Assembly (NCBI GenBank): GCA_018398765.1 | Contig: JAHBMJ010000524.1 | Location: forward strand, 5,001 to 42,035 | Length of the DNA: 37,035 nucleotides | Reading direction: 5' to 3' | From: Chromera velia | Lineage: Eukaryota > Sar > Chromeraceae | Part shown: positions 1 through 10,662 of the stretch, in pieces | Numbering within the stretch: the stretch's first letter is position 1 | Layout of the letters: each line of letters begins with the position of its first letter | Translations under genes and position numbers: made by a program | Notes under the pieces: generated by a model | Told to the model about the DNA's origin: nothing | Database searches by the model: none | The model's input: the letters and a program-made list of their open reading frames with translations, nothing else

Positions 1-735
1 CAGCAGGGCTTCTGGGTTCTGGATGTTCCGCCAGCAGAGGTCACTTCTATATTTAGATTGACGGAGCTCTTTTGGTGGCTGTCTGACTCTCTCTTTGAAG
101 CCCTTCCAACGTGAACTTTTAAAACCAATCATCTGTTAGTACGCATTTTTGTTTTGATGTCATAAAGCTTTCGTCTGTTTACATTGCCACGGTGTTGTAC
201 CGACTTGCAGGGATAAAGAAATCGTCAACAGGGAATTCAGAGATTCTTGGAAGAAACAGAACAAAGAGACAACTACCCATGAGCCATCAATCGCCCGCTC
301 CTGCTCCACTGAATTCCATACTGTTTTTCGAAAAATCATGCTTGCTCATCGCTAGTCCCCATCAATCGCTCTATTGACTTGATCCTCTCTCTCTCCTAGC
401 TGTTGGCCATTTGATGTCCATCCCTCCCTTTTCTGTATGCCGCTCTCCGAATCAACTTCAAATTGAATAACCATTTATATTTGTTTCTCGAGTTGTTTTT
501 TCCGCTCTCAAGGGGTACAATGTTCCGGTTATGGCACCCAACAGAGTGTCAGATACTGTTGCCTACTCTCGCTTCCCCCAGGTGTTCCTTTCCTTCCATC
601 ATGGAAAGTCCCTCATGCCGAGACCCCAGGCAGGCCTTTCGATTCCCTTCCTTCGAGATCTCCTGCATGGTTGTGTACTCTTTTCTCGATCAACCTTGTC
701 TCTGTTTGTAGAACTTGTGAGCAGTACACTCTTTT
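1..735. other. Upstream region, no gene identified
   Basis: Short ORFs occur on the + strand (for example 463-711 and 531-749) but overlap each other in different frames, have no recognisable domain and no clear splice partners. This stretch may hold the promoter and 5' UTR of the gene starting at 736. I see no TATA-like or other element I would defend. Confidence 0.4.
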
Positions 736-3207
736 ATGGGCAAGACTAAAGAAACAAAGACTATAGACGGTTCCCTCCCAGAGGTCCTGTTGATGACGTT
801 CGCCATACGAGATTCTGAGGAGACGTAAGTAAGCTTCTCTCCGTTGAATCCTGATTTTTTGGTTTTGGGGTTCCGCTTTCTCCTCGTCCTTCCTGGTCCC
901 AGATTTCTCTCTTTCTGGCTCTCTTCCTTTCTATCTCTCTTTCTTCACTTCTTCATTTATTTTTATATTAATTCTTTTTCGCTCTCAAGGGACGTCAGAT
1001 ATAGACCAAAAATGTTTTGTGGCCATGATCGGCGGTGCTGTCTTTGCCCGCCTTCATCGGTACCTTCTTGCTTGCTTGCTTGTTTGCTTGCTCGCGCCTG
1101 CTTGTGAGTCATGACAGTTGCTTTGCATGGCTTAGGCTTTAGCTTTATGTGCATGGGTCTATTGTTTTGTAAATGTCAATATTAATAAGATAATCATCTC
1201 ATATTTTGCGCTGCAGAGAACCGGCCACGGCGGGTCCTGCAGGTCTATTCGGTCAGTCTGCAAAGGGACACTGTATAAATATGAAGCGGTTGGGTGCATT
1301 GCTCTATAGACAGCTAGGCGGATGTTGCCTCCACGCCTTAGAGTCATCCAGGGTTGCTTTTTTGGTCGGTAACAGGTCTAGTCTACCGACAATTGCCGGT
1401 AACCGGTAATGGCCTCAGTCTGCCTTCCTTTTACCGACAAAAAAAATGATAAAAATTAGGGTCCCCAAAAAAAAATTTCGCCTGCGGCGCCAACCTTCAA
1501 AAACATGTTTTTAAGTGTTTATTGGCATTTGAAAAGCCTATTCACACACAAAAAAAAATAAAAAAAAAATTAAAAAATATTAAAAAAATATAAATTTTTA
1601 ACTGCTTCACCCCTATAAGTGGCAAAAAGTTCTAACAGCTCTATGATAGCGTCTGTCCAACAACTACTCTCTTTTTTGACTTTGCTTCATCTCTTACTGT
1701 TCTGTTTCTCTGTATATCAGGCCTTGACCGTCGTTAGAGAGCGATCAAAGTAAGAGACAGAAAAAGTCTACTTCTTTCTAAAAAACGAGGAGATGGTAAG
1801 CCTGCGGCTCTATACTTGCGCAGCCCCTGCCCGGTTTGCTGAGGGGGGAGGAGCAAGAAGAACATTGCCTCCTCGAGCTCCCCCCATGGTGCGGCTGGGT
1901 CTAGGGCTGGGTGGTCTCAGACGGAAAGAGGAAGGGGCGGATGTGGCTGCTGCACCGCGGCTGTAAAAAGAAGCTGGAGCGACCGGTGCCTGAGGGGACC
2001 GAACACTAGCAGAGGCTGGTGCAGAAGGGGGGAGAATACGAATCACGGCTCTTTTTGGAGAGCCTTCTTCTTCTACGCCGCGTCTCCCTCTTTTCTCCCC
2101 TCTTCTCTCTGAAGGCGGCGGGTCTCTGGGCCTTTCTTCCCCCGCCTCCTCTTCTTGTACCTGCACCTCTTCCTCTACTTTGCCCCCCTCGTTTGCCTCG
2201 ACATCGTCTCCTACCTCTTCCTCCTTATCCCCTCTCCTCTCCTCTTTTTCCTCGCTCTCTTCCTCGGACTCCTGTCCTTCACCCTCTCCAGGCTCTCCCT
2301 CCTCCTCCTCTTCCTCTTCCTCCTCACCCCCTTCCCCCCCTTCCTCCTCTTCCTCCCCACTCTCTTCCCTCTCCTGCTCTGCCTCCTCACCCTCTGCTAT
2401 CTCCCCCTCTTCCTCCTCCTCGTTCTTGCCCTGAAGGGAAAGGACATCATCCTCTTCGTCCTCCCCCTCCATTGCCTTAAGAACCTCCTCTACTGCCCAC
2501 CGTTCAGGAAGAGAGAGAAGAGAGCGGTCGGGGACCTCACTATCCCCCGAAAGGGAGACCTTTTCGCCTCTCCCGCTGAACCTTTCCTGCTGTTTGAGAC
2601 GAGCTAAAATGCTGATGAGCTTGTCTGCCCGTACCTCACTCAGACGGTTGCGTCTCTTTGTGATCACAAAATCGGCTGCAGAAAACCTTCTCTCAATCAT
2701 ACCAGACGCAACTCTTAGTTGGAAGAGGATTTTTGCGGCTCTTCCCAAACGAGGGTACCTCCGGGAGGCGACACCGGTCTCTGCCCACCAAGTGAGCGGC
2801 GACCAATCGGCCACCTCCTCTACCCTGTCCATAAATCCATCCAAGCCCTCTTGATTGAAATAACTGTCAAGGTCCTCCAGGATGATTTCCTCAATCTCTT
2901 CCTCAGTCCACTCTCCACACGCTTTCAAAAATTCTCTAAAGTCATCTATGACATCATCCAGCTTCGCTTGGTCAAAGCCCTGCCAGTAGGCAGGCGATAA
3001 GACAAAGCCTGTGCTGTGGATCACGGAATGAAAAATTTTCCATCTATCATCCCAAAGCTTCTTCATTCCTTTCCTGAATCTCCAACTCTCCAGGGCCGTC
3101 TCCTTGCAGTTTTCTTTCTTCAGGTTCTCGAAAATATCAAGAGATCGGCTGCATACACACACACGCACACACATATACAAATATACAGAGAAAGCTAGAA
3201 AGAGAGG

Positions 3208-3241
<34 letters not shown>

Positions 3242-4354
3242 CAGACAGAGACAGAGAGAGCGGAAGGAGTACTAACTTGTAGATCTTAGACACTGCTGTC
3301 TGGGGGTCGTCTCTGTCAGTAAGCTTGAGTAATTTGAATACAGACTGCAGGGCGCTCTTGTATTCCTTGCACCGAATCCAAAAATTGTCACTGTCTATGA
3401 TCCTTGTCACCTTCTAATTTTTGTTTTTCTTTTTTCTAGCCTTCTGTGCATCCTCCCGCTTCCACTTCCTAAAGTCATCGGACAAGAAAAGACGCTTCAC
3501 TGTACGCCTCATCCTTAGCAATCGTTCAACAAGAAGCCAGTACGTGGCAAATCGAGTCTCGCCAGGGAAGAGTAGCTCAAGCTGCTTTCCCTTCGCATTC
3601 TTCTGCTTTTCGTTGCGGTACATGGCCAGGACTCTCTCAGACCCACGAACGAATTTGATCACCTTTCAGGCCTCCTGCATATAGTCGAAGTTGATTTATA
3701 TATAGAACAGAGCAATGCGTGAACAGAGGGTGAACAGAGCAATAGAGCAACAGAACAAAGCAACGTTTTGGGCCTCAGTTTTCGACTGCGAGGATAGCTG
3801 ATATCCTCAAAGAACAGATCGATCCCATGAGAAGCACAAGTACTGATAAATTCAGCATTCATTTAACCTCGATTCACTCAGGATTTGCTCCGTCACACGC
3901 ACGTATAGCGGTTCTTTCTTCCAGCCTGTAGCTTTTAATATATCCCTGCAAAGACCTACAGAGAAGGTTGGTCCATATGTATGCTATATGTCTGCGTGTT
4001 GACTTTTAATCGTCTGCAGAGTGTCAACTGTAGAAGTATTTGGCTCATTGTTGGTGTTGTCTTTTTCTGTCTCCGTTTGTATCCTTCGGCTCCGTGCACG
4101 TCAACCCGTTCTATCTAGTTCTATCAGTCACAGGGAGTAGCAGCAGCTCTGTAACCTATTTCAGCATGTCCTGCTTGGTTCCAGATATGATATTCTGTTG
4201 TGTGTCTGGCTTTTGTTCCGTTCTTTTGCCCTTCGGGTGCTGCTTGTACACCCCTGCGTGCGTCTATGCTTGTCGGTCTTCGTATGCTGCTGTCGTCAGA
4301 GTTTTTCTGAAGTGCTCTGGCCCACTTTTTTCTTAGTCCAGCCTATCATACTAC

Positions 4355-4385
<31 letters not shown>

Positions 4386-6152
4386 TCGCTCTCCCTGCTA
4401 CAGGACCAAACAGCTTCCGTTCACGCTGTTGCTTTCCTTGTCTCTACAAACGCCCAACCGCCTTTTGTTCACATACTCGCTTTCTCTGTCTCTGTTCGCT
4501 TATTTACTTATGATTCTTTCATGTCTGTTTGCTTGCAGATAGCAAATCTCCACCCCCCTGGATCTCCGGAGTCAGAGGCCTTTCGAGGCCTCAGACATCA
4601 GCTTTTAGCGGCGGGTCTTTCTTTGGAGGCTGGAGCACTGGATTGGGAGGACTGCCCAAACTTTGAGGCGGACTCTTTCCGTTGTTGGAATCGCGCGGGT
4701 GCATCTGTCTGGGCCAGCTGTGGTCATTGCGGCCAGCGGTTCTCTGTCTTTGGGTGCCAAGTGCAAGACGGGACCCATTGCTTCGACCTGCGTCATCTTC
4801 AAGCACACTGGCCGCATAGCTGTCCCTACAGATGACGCATTGACTTTTTGAATTAACCTTAAGTCTAGCCTTAAGTGATTGATTGATTGACGTATAACCT
4901 AAGACTTAGGTTATTGAAAAGTGTTAGTGACTGTTAGAATTCTACTAAGTCTTTGCCAACTGCCAGCAAACTCTGCTGGTAATTACCGGTTACCGGTAAT
5001 GAAGCTTGTCTACCGCCGAAAAAATCGGCAACCCTGGAGTTATCGTTTGTTTTTCAAATTTAGTATGATATTGTCTCTCTTGAAGAGACAGCCGCCCGCA
5101 GCCGCCTAGGGGGAAATAATATTATAACTGAATCTTTTCGAACTAAACTGCAGCAGCTTTTCTGTAGTGCCAACTTTTTTTTACAGTGTTTCCATGCCAC
5201 TTCATATGTGTGGCTTATATGCAGTCTTTGAGTAAAATGAAGACATATACGACCTACTCACCTTAGTGACGGAGAAAGATGGTGGACTTATCCCCAAGCT
5301 AAAGCACAGGAACCAATGATATGCGAGGGATTCGAGAAGGCTTCAGCTTTTGTGGATGGAGGGCGAGATGAGAACAAATATATATATAAATCTGGATGCG
5401 TGGATGGATGCACATATGATGGTTTGATCGCGATTACTATTATAATATTGTGGGTATCATGAAGGGCCTTGCCACAACAGTAACTGAGAATCGGTGGGTT
5501 TATGGATCGATGAACGTTCACTGAGAGTATAAAAAATCGGTTGCTTTCTGACTGTGATATTGTGGTAAAGGAAGGGAGCGGACCGTGCTGCGGGGCCAGT
5601 GCTGTTGGCACTGATAGACGGACGGACGAGGGAAAACAAAAGAGGGATCTAGAGGGAATTCAGGTCAAACGGAACAAAACAAAAGAAGGCTTTAAGGAAA
5701 TAAATGGCCGAGCAAGGAACAAAAGAAGAAAAAACAAATCGGAGGAAGTAAAAGAAGTACTGATGGCTATCGATAGTCGATGTACAGATGCACCCGATTC
5801 TTTGTTCGTGGCTCAGATAGCAAATAAAAATGCTTGCTGATTGGTTCTACCTGTCACTTTTAAGTGGCTTTTGAGCTCTGCAAATGAATGAGCAAACATC
5901 TATTTGATTGGGATCCTCTGCTTGCAGGTACACGATGAGAGGCGCAAGCATTCAGCAAACTACAGTGCCATTCGGTCAGCTGATTGAGGTCTTTAGTGCG
6001 CGCAGTCATGGTATGTATGTGTGTATATATATATATATGTGTGTAGGTATGTGTATGTGTATATGTAGGTATGTGTATATATGTGTGTAGGTATGGGTAT
6101 GTGCGTATGTGTTTGTGTGTATGTATGTATGTATGTGTATGTATATATATAC

Positions 6153-6183
<31 letters not shown>

Positions 6184-6516
6184 CATATGTGTGTGTGTGT
6201 GTGTGTATGTGTGTGTGTATGTATGTGTGTGTGTGTATGTATGTGTGTGTGTGTGTGTGTCTGTATATGTATATGTGTGTATGTATGTGTATGTGTATGT
6301 GTGTGTATATATATTATATGTGTGTGTGTTTGTATTGCAACTGCACTCAATAAATTTGCATACGCAGATTTGGGTGTGGGCGAAACGGTGTACGTGTATG
6401 TCCGTCAGGGCGCAGGTGAGGACGAAGAGGGCAATGGGGGGGAAGACTTTTCTTCTGGTTCAGACGGAAGTGATGAGGAGATACCAGAGACGGGAACTTT
6501 AAGGGAAGCGGAGTAG
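736..6516 (+). CDS. Small three-exon gene, 106-aa acidic-tailed protein of unknown function
   Basis: Inferred exons are 736-824, 5928-6010 and 6368-6516. Seen directly: ATG at 736; donors GTAAGT at 825 and GTATGT at 6011; acceptors ending TTGCAG at 5927 and ACGCAG at 6367; all phases match (exon lengths 89, 83 and 149 nt, total 321 = 107 codons with TAG at 6514-6516). The product begins MGKTKETKT, has a compact core of about residues 12-75 with alternating hydrophobic strands (VLLMTFAIRD; ETVYVYVRQG) around a possible helix (FGQLIEVFSAR), and ends in an acidic tail (GEDEEG...DGSDEE). The strand-strand-helix-strand order recalls a beta-grasp (ubiquitin/SUMO-like) fold, but no diagnostic residue confirms this. 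Intron 1 (5103 bp) contains a hAT transposon; intron 2 (357 bp) is mostly a TG/TATG microsatellite. An additional exon inside intron 1 (after the acceptor near 1215, also in phase) cannot be excluded. The gene model is inference from sequence signals only. Confidence 0.45.
1341..1348. repeat. Left target-site duplication of the hAT element (GAGTCATC)
   Basis: It pairs with GAGTTATC at 5037-5044, with one C/T mismatch. Confidence 0.75.
1810..3862 (-). pseudogene. hAT transposase (DUF659/C-terminal dimerisation type), probably decayed
   Basis: Three coding blocks line up in hAT order on the - strand. At 3862-~3800, ISTCASHGIDLFFEDI matches the 'pCaaHxlnLlledi' segment. At 3662-3277, GETRFATYWLLVERLL, then DSDNFWIRC and LLKLTDRDDP, match the central region. 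At 3148-1810 the dimerisation region carries SPLTWW, YPRLGRAAKILFQLRVASGMIERRFSAA and ITKRRNRLSE; the E of ERRFS is in the position taken as the third catalytic acid of hAT enzymes. Phase-matched splicing removes 3276-3149 (donor GTTAGT, acceptor TGCAG), an intron largely made of CT and GT repeats. After the dimerisation region comes a Glu/Gly-rich tail of over 100 residues and a basic, Pro/Ala-rich end, unusual for hAT. An in-frame TAG at 3414-3416, the unclear join at 3800-3662 and lack of an identifiable N-terminal BED finger or first catalytic Asp argue for a pseudogene. A - strand open stretch at about 4860-4590 (with a CVIC motif) could be a lost N-terminal exon. Confidence 0.75.
3149..3276 (-). 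repeat. Microsatellite-filled intron of the hAT transposase gene
   Basis: On the + strand this is a (CA)n run at about 3155-3180 followed by (GA)n/(CAGA)n at about 3198-3261. It lies exactly between a GT donor (3276) and a CAG acceptor (3149) whose phases join two hAT coding blocks. Confidence 0.6.
5037..5044. repeat. Right target-site duplication of the hAT element (GAGTTATC)
   Basis: It pairs with GAGTCATC at 1341-1348. The single C/T difference suggests the insertion is not very recent. Confidence 0.75.
5928..6010 (+). other. Exon 2 of the 106-aa gene
   Basis: The exon lies between the acceptor CTGCTTGCAG and donor GTATGT. It encodes YTMRGASIQQTTVPFGQL and following residues in one open frame. 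The first base completes a codon begun by AC at the end of exon 1, and the last G pairs with AT of exon 3. Confidence 0.5.
6011..6367 (+). repeat. TG/TATG microsatellite within intron 2
   Basis: (TG)n, (TATG)n and (TA)n tracts occupy about 6011-6335. Long ORFs on both strands here (for example 6071-6502, rich in Cys, Val, Tyr, Met) are artefacts of the repeat, except that the end of one of them contains real exon 3. Confidence 0.9.
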
Positions 6517-7760
6517 AAAGGGGGTAGGAGGTCGAGGAGACCCCAGGATGATGGCACTAAGCGGCGCCATACCCGGTCTTATTCCAGGTCCTGGATAAAT
6601 GTGAAGCACCACGGCCTCGAGTGAGTTAGACTCAATTTTCTTTTTTCGGTTTCCATCTTTTTTTATGAGATTTTCTCTTTTCTTCCCTCTCTTCCTTCCC
6701 CTCCTCTTTGCCTTGTAATTGATCCGTTTGTTCCTTTCTTCCTTGCTTTCTTCCTTCTTTCCTTGAAGTTCCTGTTTGCTTTGGTGAAAATCCATAAAAC
6801 GGTCAAGCTTTTTATCAAAAAATATGAAATCACAGAAAAGAGAGTGTTTTTATCATGCCTCACAAAGAAATTGCATACCATGCATATTGTTGTATGCATG
6901 TATGTATGTATTTATCTATGAATGTGCACTCCTGCTTTCAGTTGCGCAGTTCTGAACTGCCATTAGGATAGGGAATGGCACCATATGATTCCCCAGTGCC
7001 TTCTCGGCAAGCTTTTGAAAAAGAAGGGCGTCAGTATGGCGACTGTGGCAGGGTATTCTCCTGTGCACTTTGCACCATAAAGAGCACAACCCTGGTAGTG
7101 TACACAAGGTTAGAAAGTCAAGAGCACTGCAACAGCGGCACTTGGTCGGCCAGCCAGAGTCCGACGGTCAATGGCAACATCTGGCTGGCGCTTCATGCGC
7201 GAACGCAAGACAGGTGTCTGCAACTGCTGAACGGACACAAAGTCCTCGTTGGGCCTGAAGAGGACACTAGTGATGCAGATCTTAAGGCATTCCAAGCGTG
7301 AGGGAAGGGAAAAAGCGGACAGAAGATGGAGTAAGAGGAGGAGTGCAGCTGCCGGCAGCATGTCATTAAATAGGGGGCGGGGAGACAGGGGGGGTGCCAA
7401 TGTCAGTCTGCCGTTCAGTCCGTCTTTCAATCATTGTGACTTCTACAAAAAGTTGTCTACCAATCCCCCCGCTGTCTCAAGCAATATTGTTTTCTTCTTT
7501 GCTGTATGAAAGAATGAGACCTAAAGACTTTGACACACTTTCAAACTTTGAAAATTCGTGTTTAAAAAAATATTTTATATGTTTTTACATACACATTTAA
7601 CATTGTAAAAAAAAATATAATCATTCAAATAAATAAGCTAAACGATTTAAAAGCTAGTTTAAAAGAGTCTTAAAAAGACGTATTCAATTATAAATTCATT
7701 TTGTATTAATCTATATTCATATAGTATTATTCATATACTATACTATTACAGAGAAAAAGC
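6517..7760. other. Downstream region with no recognised gene
   Basis: This holds the putative 3' UTR of the preceding gene and short ORFs of moderate complexity on both strands at 6975-7430 (+ 6975-7301, - 7430-7110). None has a known motif or good splice context. After 7510 the DNA becomes AT-rich. Confidence 0.4.
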
Positions 7761-8243
7761 AAACAATGCATGTCATGCCCCGCAGTTGGCCAGAGTCCAA
7801 GTAGTGTGCTCACTGGCTTTAACTATCTCAATTCAATTAATTCAATTCAATTCAGTTTAATTCACATGTACAACTTTTGAACCAGAAAGGTTTTGATTAG
7901 GTTTAAACTGTACAAGTTTTTAAAAACCCAAAAATTTCGGCTTTGGGTAATTGTTCTTTTAAGTTAGACAAACTAGTGGATAAAACGAGTACTAAAGATA
8001 GATTTATTGCAAGGTTCTCTTATATCCTCAAATACGTGTAAGTTAAAGTCAAGTTTTTGATATTATAGAAAAAACTTAGACAACATAATTAAAAATAATC
8101 TTTTTTACATCGTACGTAGCGTCGTACACAGTTTTTAAAGATATGTTTCTCCTATATTAGATCCTGATTCAATATATTTGTGGCCAGATATGGCCAGATT
8201 ACCATGGTAGCGGTACTCCCCTCAGATTCTCTGAGTTATCAAA

Positions 8244-8273
8244 TTTTGGTTACCAATTTGATGGTAACCAAAA
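8244..8273. repeat. Perfect 12-bp inverted repeat (hairpin)
   Basis: TTTTGGTTACCA at 8244-8255 and its exact reverse complement at 8262-8273 are separated by 6 bases. The flanks are partly complementary too (CTCTGAG upstream, CTGAGAAG downstream). It could be a small fold-back element or a cruciform-forming site. Confidence 0.7.
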
Positions 8274-8319
8274 GCTTTCTGAGAAGGGCTGGTAGTTACT
8301 CTTAACAGCACAGTGTACC

Positions 8320-8576
8320 AAAAAAAATTTATAGGCACTGCACATAAAAAAAAAAAAAAAGAAACGTTGGAGAGACTTAATTTTTTTTTATTTTTTTTTT
8401 ATTTAATTTTTTTTTTATTTCAAGTGCTCTAAATTGAAAACAAAAAACTAGACAAAAAAATCATTTTCGACTCTCAAACTTACTTTTAATTCCACACAGG
8501 ATGTGTGCCTAACTTTTTTAAAAAAAAGTGCCAGAAGAGGCTTTTTTTTTTAAGTGCGGCACCTATAGAAAAAAAT
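8320..8576. repeat. Fold-back (MITE-like) repeat
   Basis: The left arm at about 8320-8360 (A-run, TTATAGGCACTGCAC, then A-run) matches the reverse complement of the right arm at about 8541-8576 (CTATAGGTGCCGCAC in complement, then A-run). The interior is poly-T rich. There is no coding capacity. The arms are imperfect, so the element is old or degenerate. Confidence 0.5.
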
Positions 8577-8671
8577 GTTTTTAATTTTTAAAAATATTAA
8601 TTGATTGCTTGATTGATTCATTCCGTGCGGTGGAAGCTATCCTAGAAGCTAGGGCAGACATTCTCACAATG

Positions 8672-8885
8672 CATCTATGGGTCGGCGACTATTGTAATAG
8701 TTAGAATAGTGAACTATTTTAACTATTTTCCGATAGTCGCTTCATTTTTAACTATAAAATAGTAAGAATAGTTAACTATTTCAACTATTTTTTCTAGTTA
8801 TAGTTTACTATTTTGACTATAAAATATAGAGGTATAGCTATAGTTGCTATAGTCAACTATTTGTTGACAAACCGACTCATAGATG
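8672..8885. mobile_element. MITE-like element with ATAGT-rich interior
   Basis: CATCTATGGGTCGG at 8672-8685 and CCGACTCATAGATG at 8872-8885 form terminal inverted repeats (13 of 14 positions). The 186-bp interior is built from overlapping self-complementary words such as AATAGT and AACTATTTTGACTAT, so the whole unit can fold. No ORF. A related end sequence (CATCTATGAACCGG) occurs at 13554 and, inverted, at 18098-18111. No clear target duplication was seen. Confidence 0.6.
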
Positions 8886-9890
8886 TGTTAAGGTCTAGGT
8901 GAATATCAAAGTATTGAATTAAAACTTTTGATTTTAGAGATATCGACTCTAGTATCAACTAATAACTTGAAAAGTATACCATATGAAGGTGCAGTTATTT
9001 TACGGTACATGTTAGTATGATGTCACAACCTTTGTTGTGTACTGCCCTAGTGTGTCCCATACAGATCGATACCGCGACTAATATGGCATCTAGTATGACA
9101 AGTCCTAACCCAGCAGTGCGGGGGCCACACTAGCTAGTAGGGGCCGCGGCAACTATTTTATCTGCAGCATCCTAGTGAATAGTAATATTTCTGGCTCAGC
9201 AGTGCGTTTTCTCATGCTGCTTTGTCCAGTTGATTGATGGAATCAGACTTAATTAGCCTCCTGACTGACAGTCTCATGAGACTCATGTGACCACGATCCA
9301 TAGATTTATTATGCTATGCCTAGACTGCCTATATCAGGAGTCTAGTAGCTAGTATATAATAATCTTAAAAAAGTTTATATGTGGTTTAAATAATTTCACA
9401 GTAGTATTATTTATTAATGCTTTTAGTATCAGTTTCGTATACTATATATATAAATATCCTATATAGTATATAAATCTAAATTTCATAAATTAAACATTAA
9501 TTGGGAAAAGTTTAATAGGGCTAGGACTAAGATTTCTGTCTAGAGGATTGGCTTCCCACCCCAATGCGAAATGTCCAACGTGCAGCTTTCAGGAAAAGAG
9601 CCTAAACGCATCAGACCCCCCTTGGTCGTAGACTTGTAGTACATTTAAGTAATATATTAATAGAAAAATATTAGAAACTCGATTAGAAATGACATACCGA
9701 TACCCTTTCACCATAATTCTCTATCCAATAATTTTATAAATTATAATAAATCAGCTAATTTGCTGAGCTAAACACTGTCGCCCTGTCTGGGGCTGCCCGC
9801 CCTGTGTGCCGTTTAAAAGCCGGTTTTAAAACAGGGCATCGTAACAGAATACAACTAACCAAAAAAATTGTGAGCTAGAGTTGCATCGAT

Positions 9891-10106
9891 CTAGGATGCT
9901 GGTACGGACGACTTGACCCGACGTAGACGAACAATGGAGACGCTCACAACCTGCCTGCCGCATATCTTCCGGCCTAAATCCACTCGACGCACCGAGTCCG
10001 TACTCGCTAGAGAGGACTCAGTGGCTTCAGGCATCTGTGTCTCCAGAAAGAGATGGGTCTTGGAAGTACCTGTGTCACTGTGTGCAGACAAAAGAACGAG
10101 TCTGAG

Positions 10107-10162
<56 letters not shown>

Positions 10163-10624
10163 CCCCCCCNCTCTCTCTCTCATGGCGAGGAACGACGAGT
10201 TCCACTCGAGACAGATGCAACTCGTACACGAAAGACGGACTGACAAGGTTTAATGTCGCCCTGTGGGCCTCTCTGAAGAATGGAGGGAACCAATCAAGGG
10301 GCACACCCGCGCCAGGCCATTAAAAAGGACTCTTTGAAGGAGCGTCTTTCATATTCCTCCCTGCATGTATCCTCACCCCAATGGTATCCAATCGCGCCTC
10401 TCTTCTCCTTAATAAAGATGTCCTGAAGAGAAAACTGGTCGATCGAGACTGTCGGCAAGAACCTGGACAAAGAAGCACTCTGTAGACCCTCTGCTGACGT
10501 GTCATCATCGGCATTGAGCAACCAACTGAATGAACATTCAGCAGTCGTGATGCGCTAATCACTGCAGACATGGACACACACAGACACACAGAAACAGACA
10601 CAGACACACATACATACATACATT

Positions 10625-10662
<38 letters not shown>

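Larger units (their letters stand above)
1349..5036 (-). mobile_element. hAT-superfamily DNA transposon, full length, in intron 1 of the 736-6516 gene
   Basis: The termini are inverted repeats: CAGGGTTGC at 1349-1357 and its complement ending at 5036, followed by a looser match (TTTTTT..TCGG..GGTA). Flanking 8-mers GAGTCATC (1341-1348) and GAGTTATC (5037-5044) match at 7 of 8 positions, as expected for the 8-bp hAT target duplication after one mutation. Subterminal copies of CCGGTAA/TTACCGG palindromes lie at about 1396-1409 and 4983-5000. The interior carries a transposase-like gene on the - strand (1810-3862). Known of the family: hAT elements have short TIRs often starting CAGGG and duplicate 8 bp. 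Size is 3688 bp. Confidence 0.85.
7761..9890. other. AT-rich gene-poor stretch
   Basis: No ORF of note on either strand. It contains poly-A and poly-T runs, a perfect hairpin at 8244-8273, a fold-back repeat at 8320-8576 and a MITE-like element at 8672-8885. Apart from these I see nothing identifiable. Confidence 0.6.

Noticed and set aside
2019-2607. Long Pro/Leu/Ser-rich ORFs on the + strand
   Set aside because: They are the antisense of the Glu-rich tail of the hAT transposase; composition is dictated by the GAG/GAA repeats.
4521-4851. + strand ORF with several Cys and His (CGHCGQRF...HCF...HLQAHW), zinc-finger-like
   Set aside because: Spacing does not fit a classical or BED finger, and it lies inside the hAT element opposite to the transposase. 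The - strand alternative (CVIC) is also weak; left as a note only.
6006-6516. ORFs rich in Cys/Val/Tyr or His/Thr across the TG repeat
   Set aside because: Repeat translation in several frames at once; only the part after 6368 is kept as an exon.
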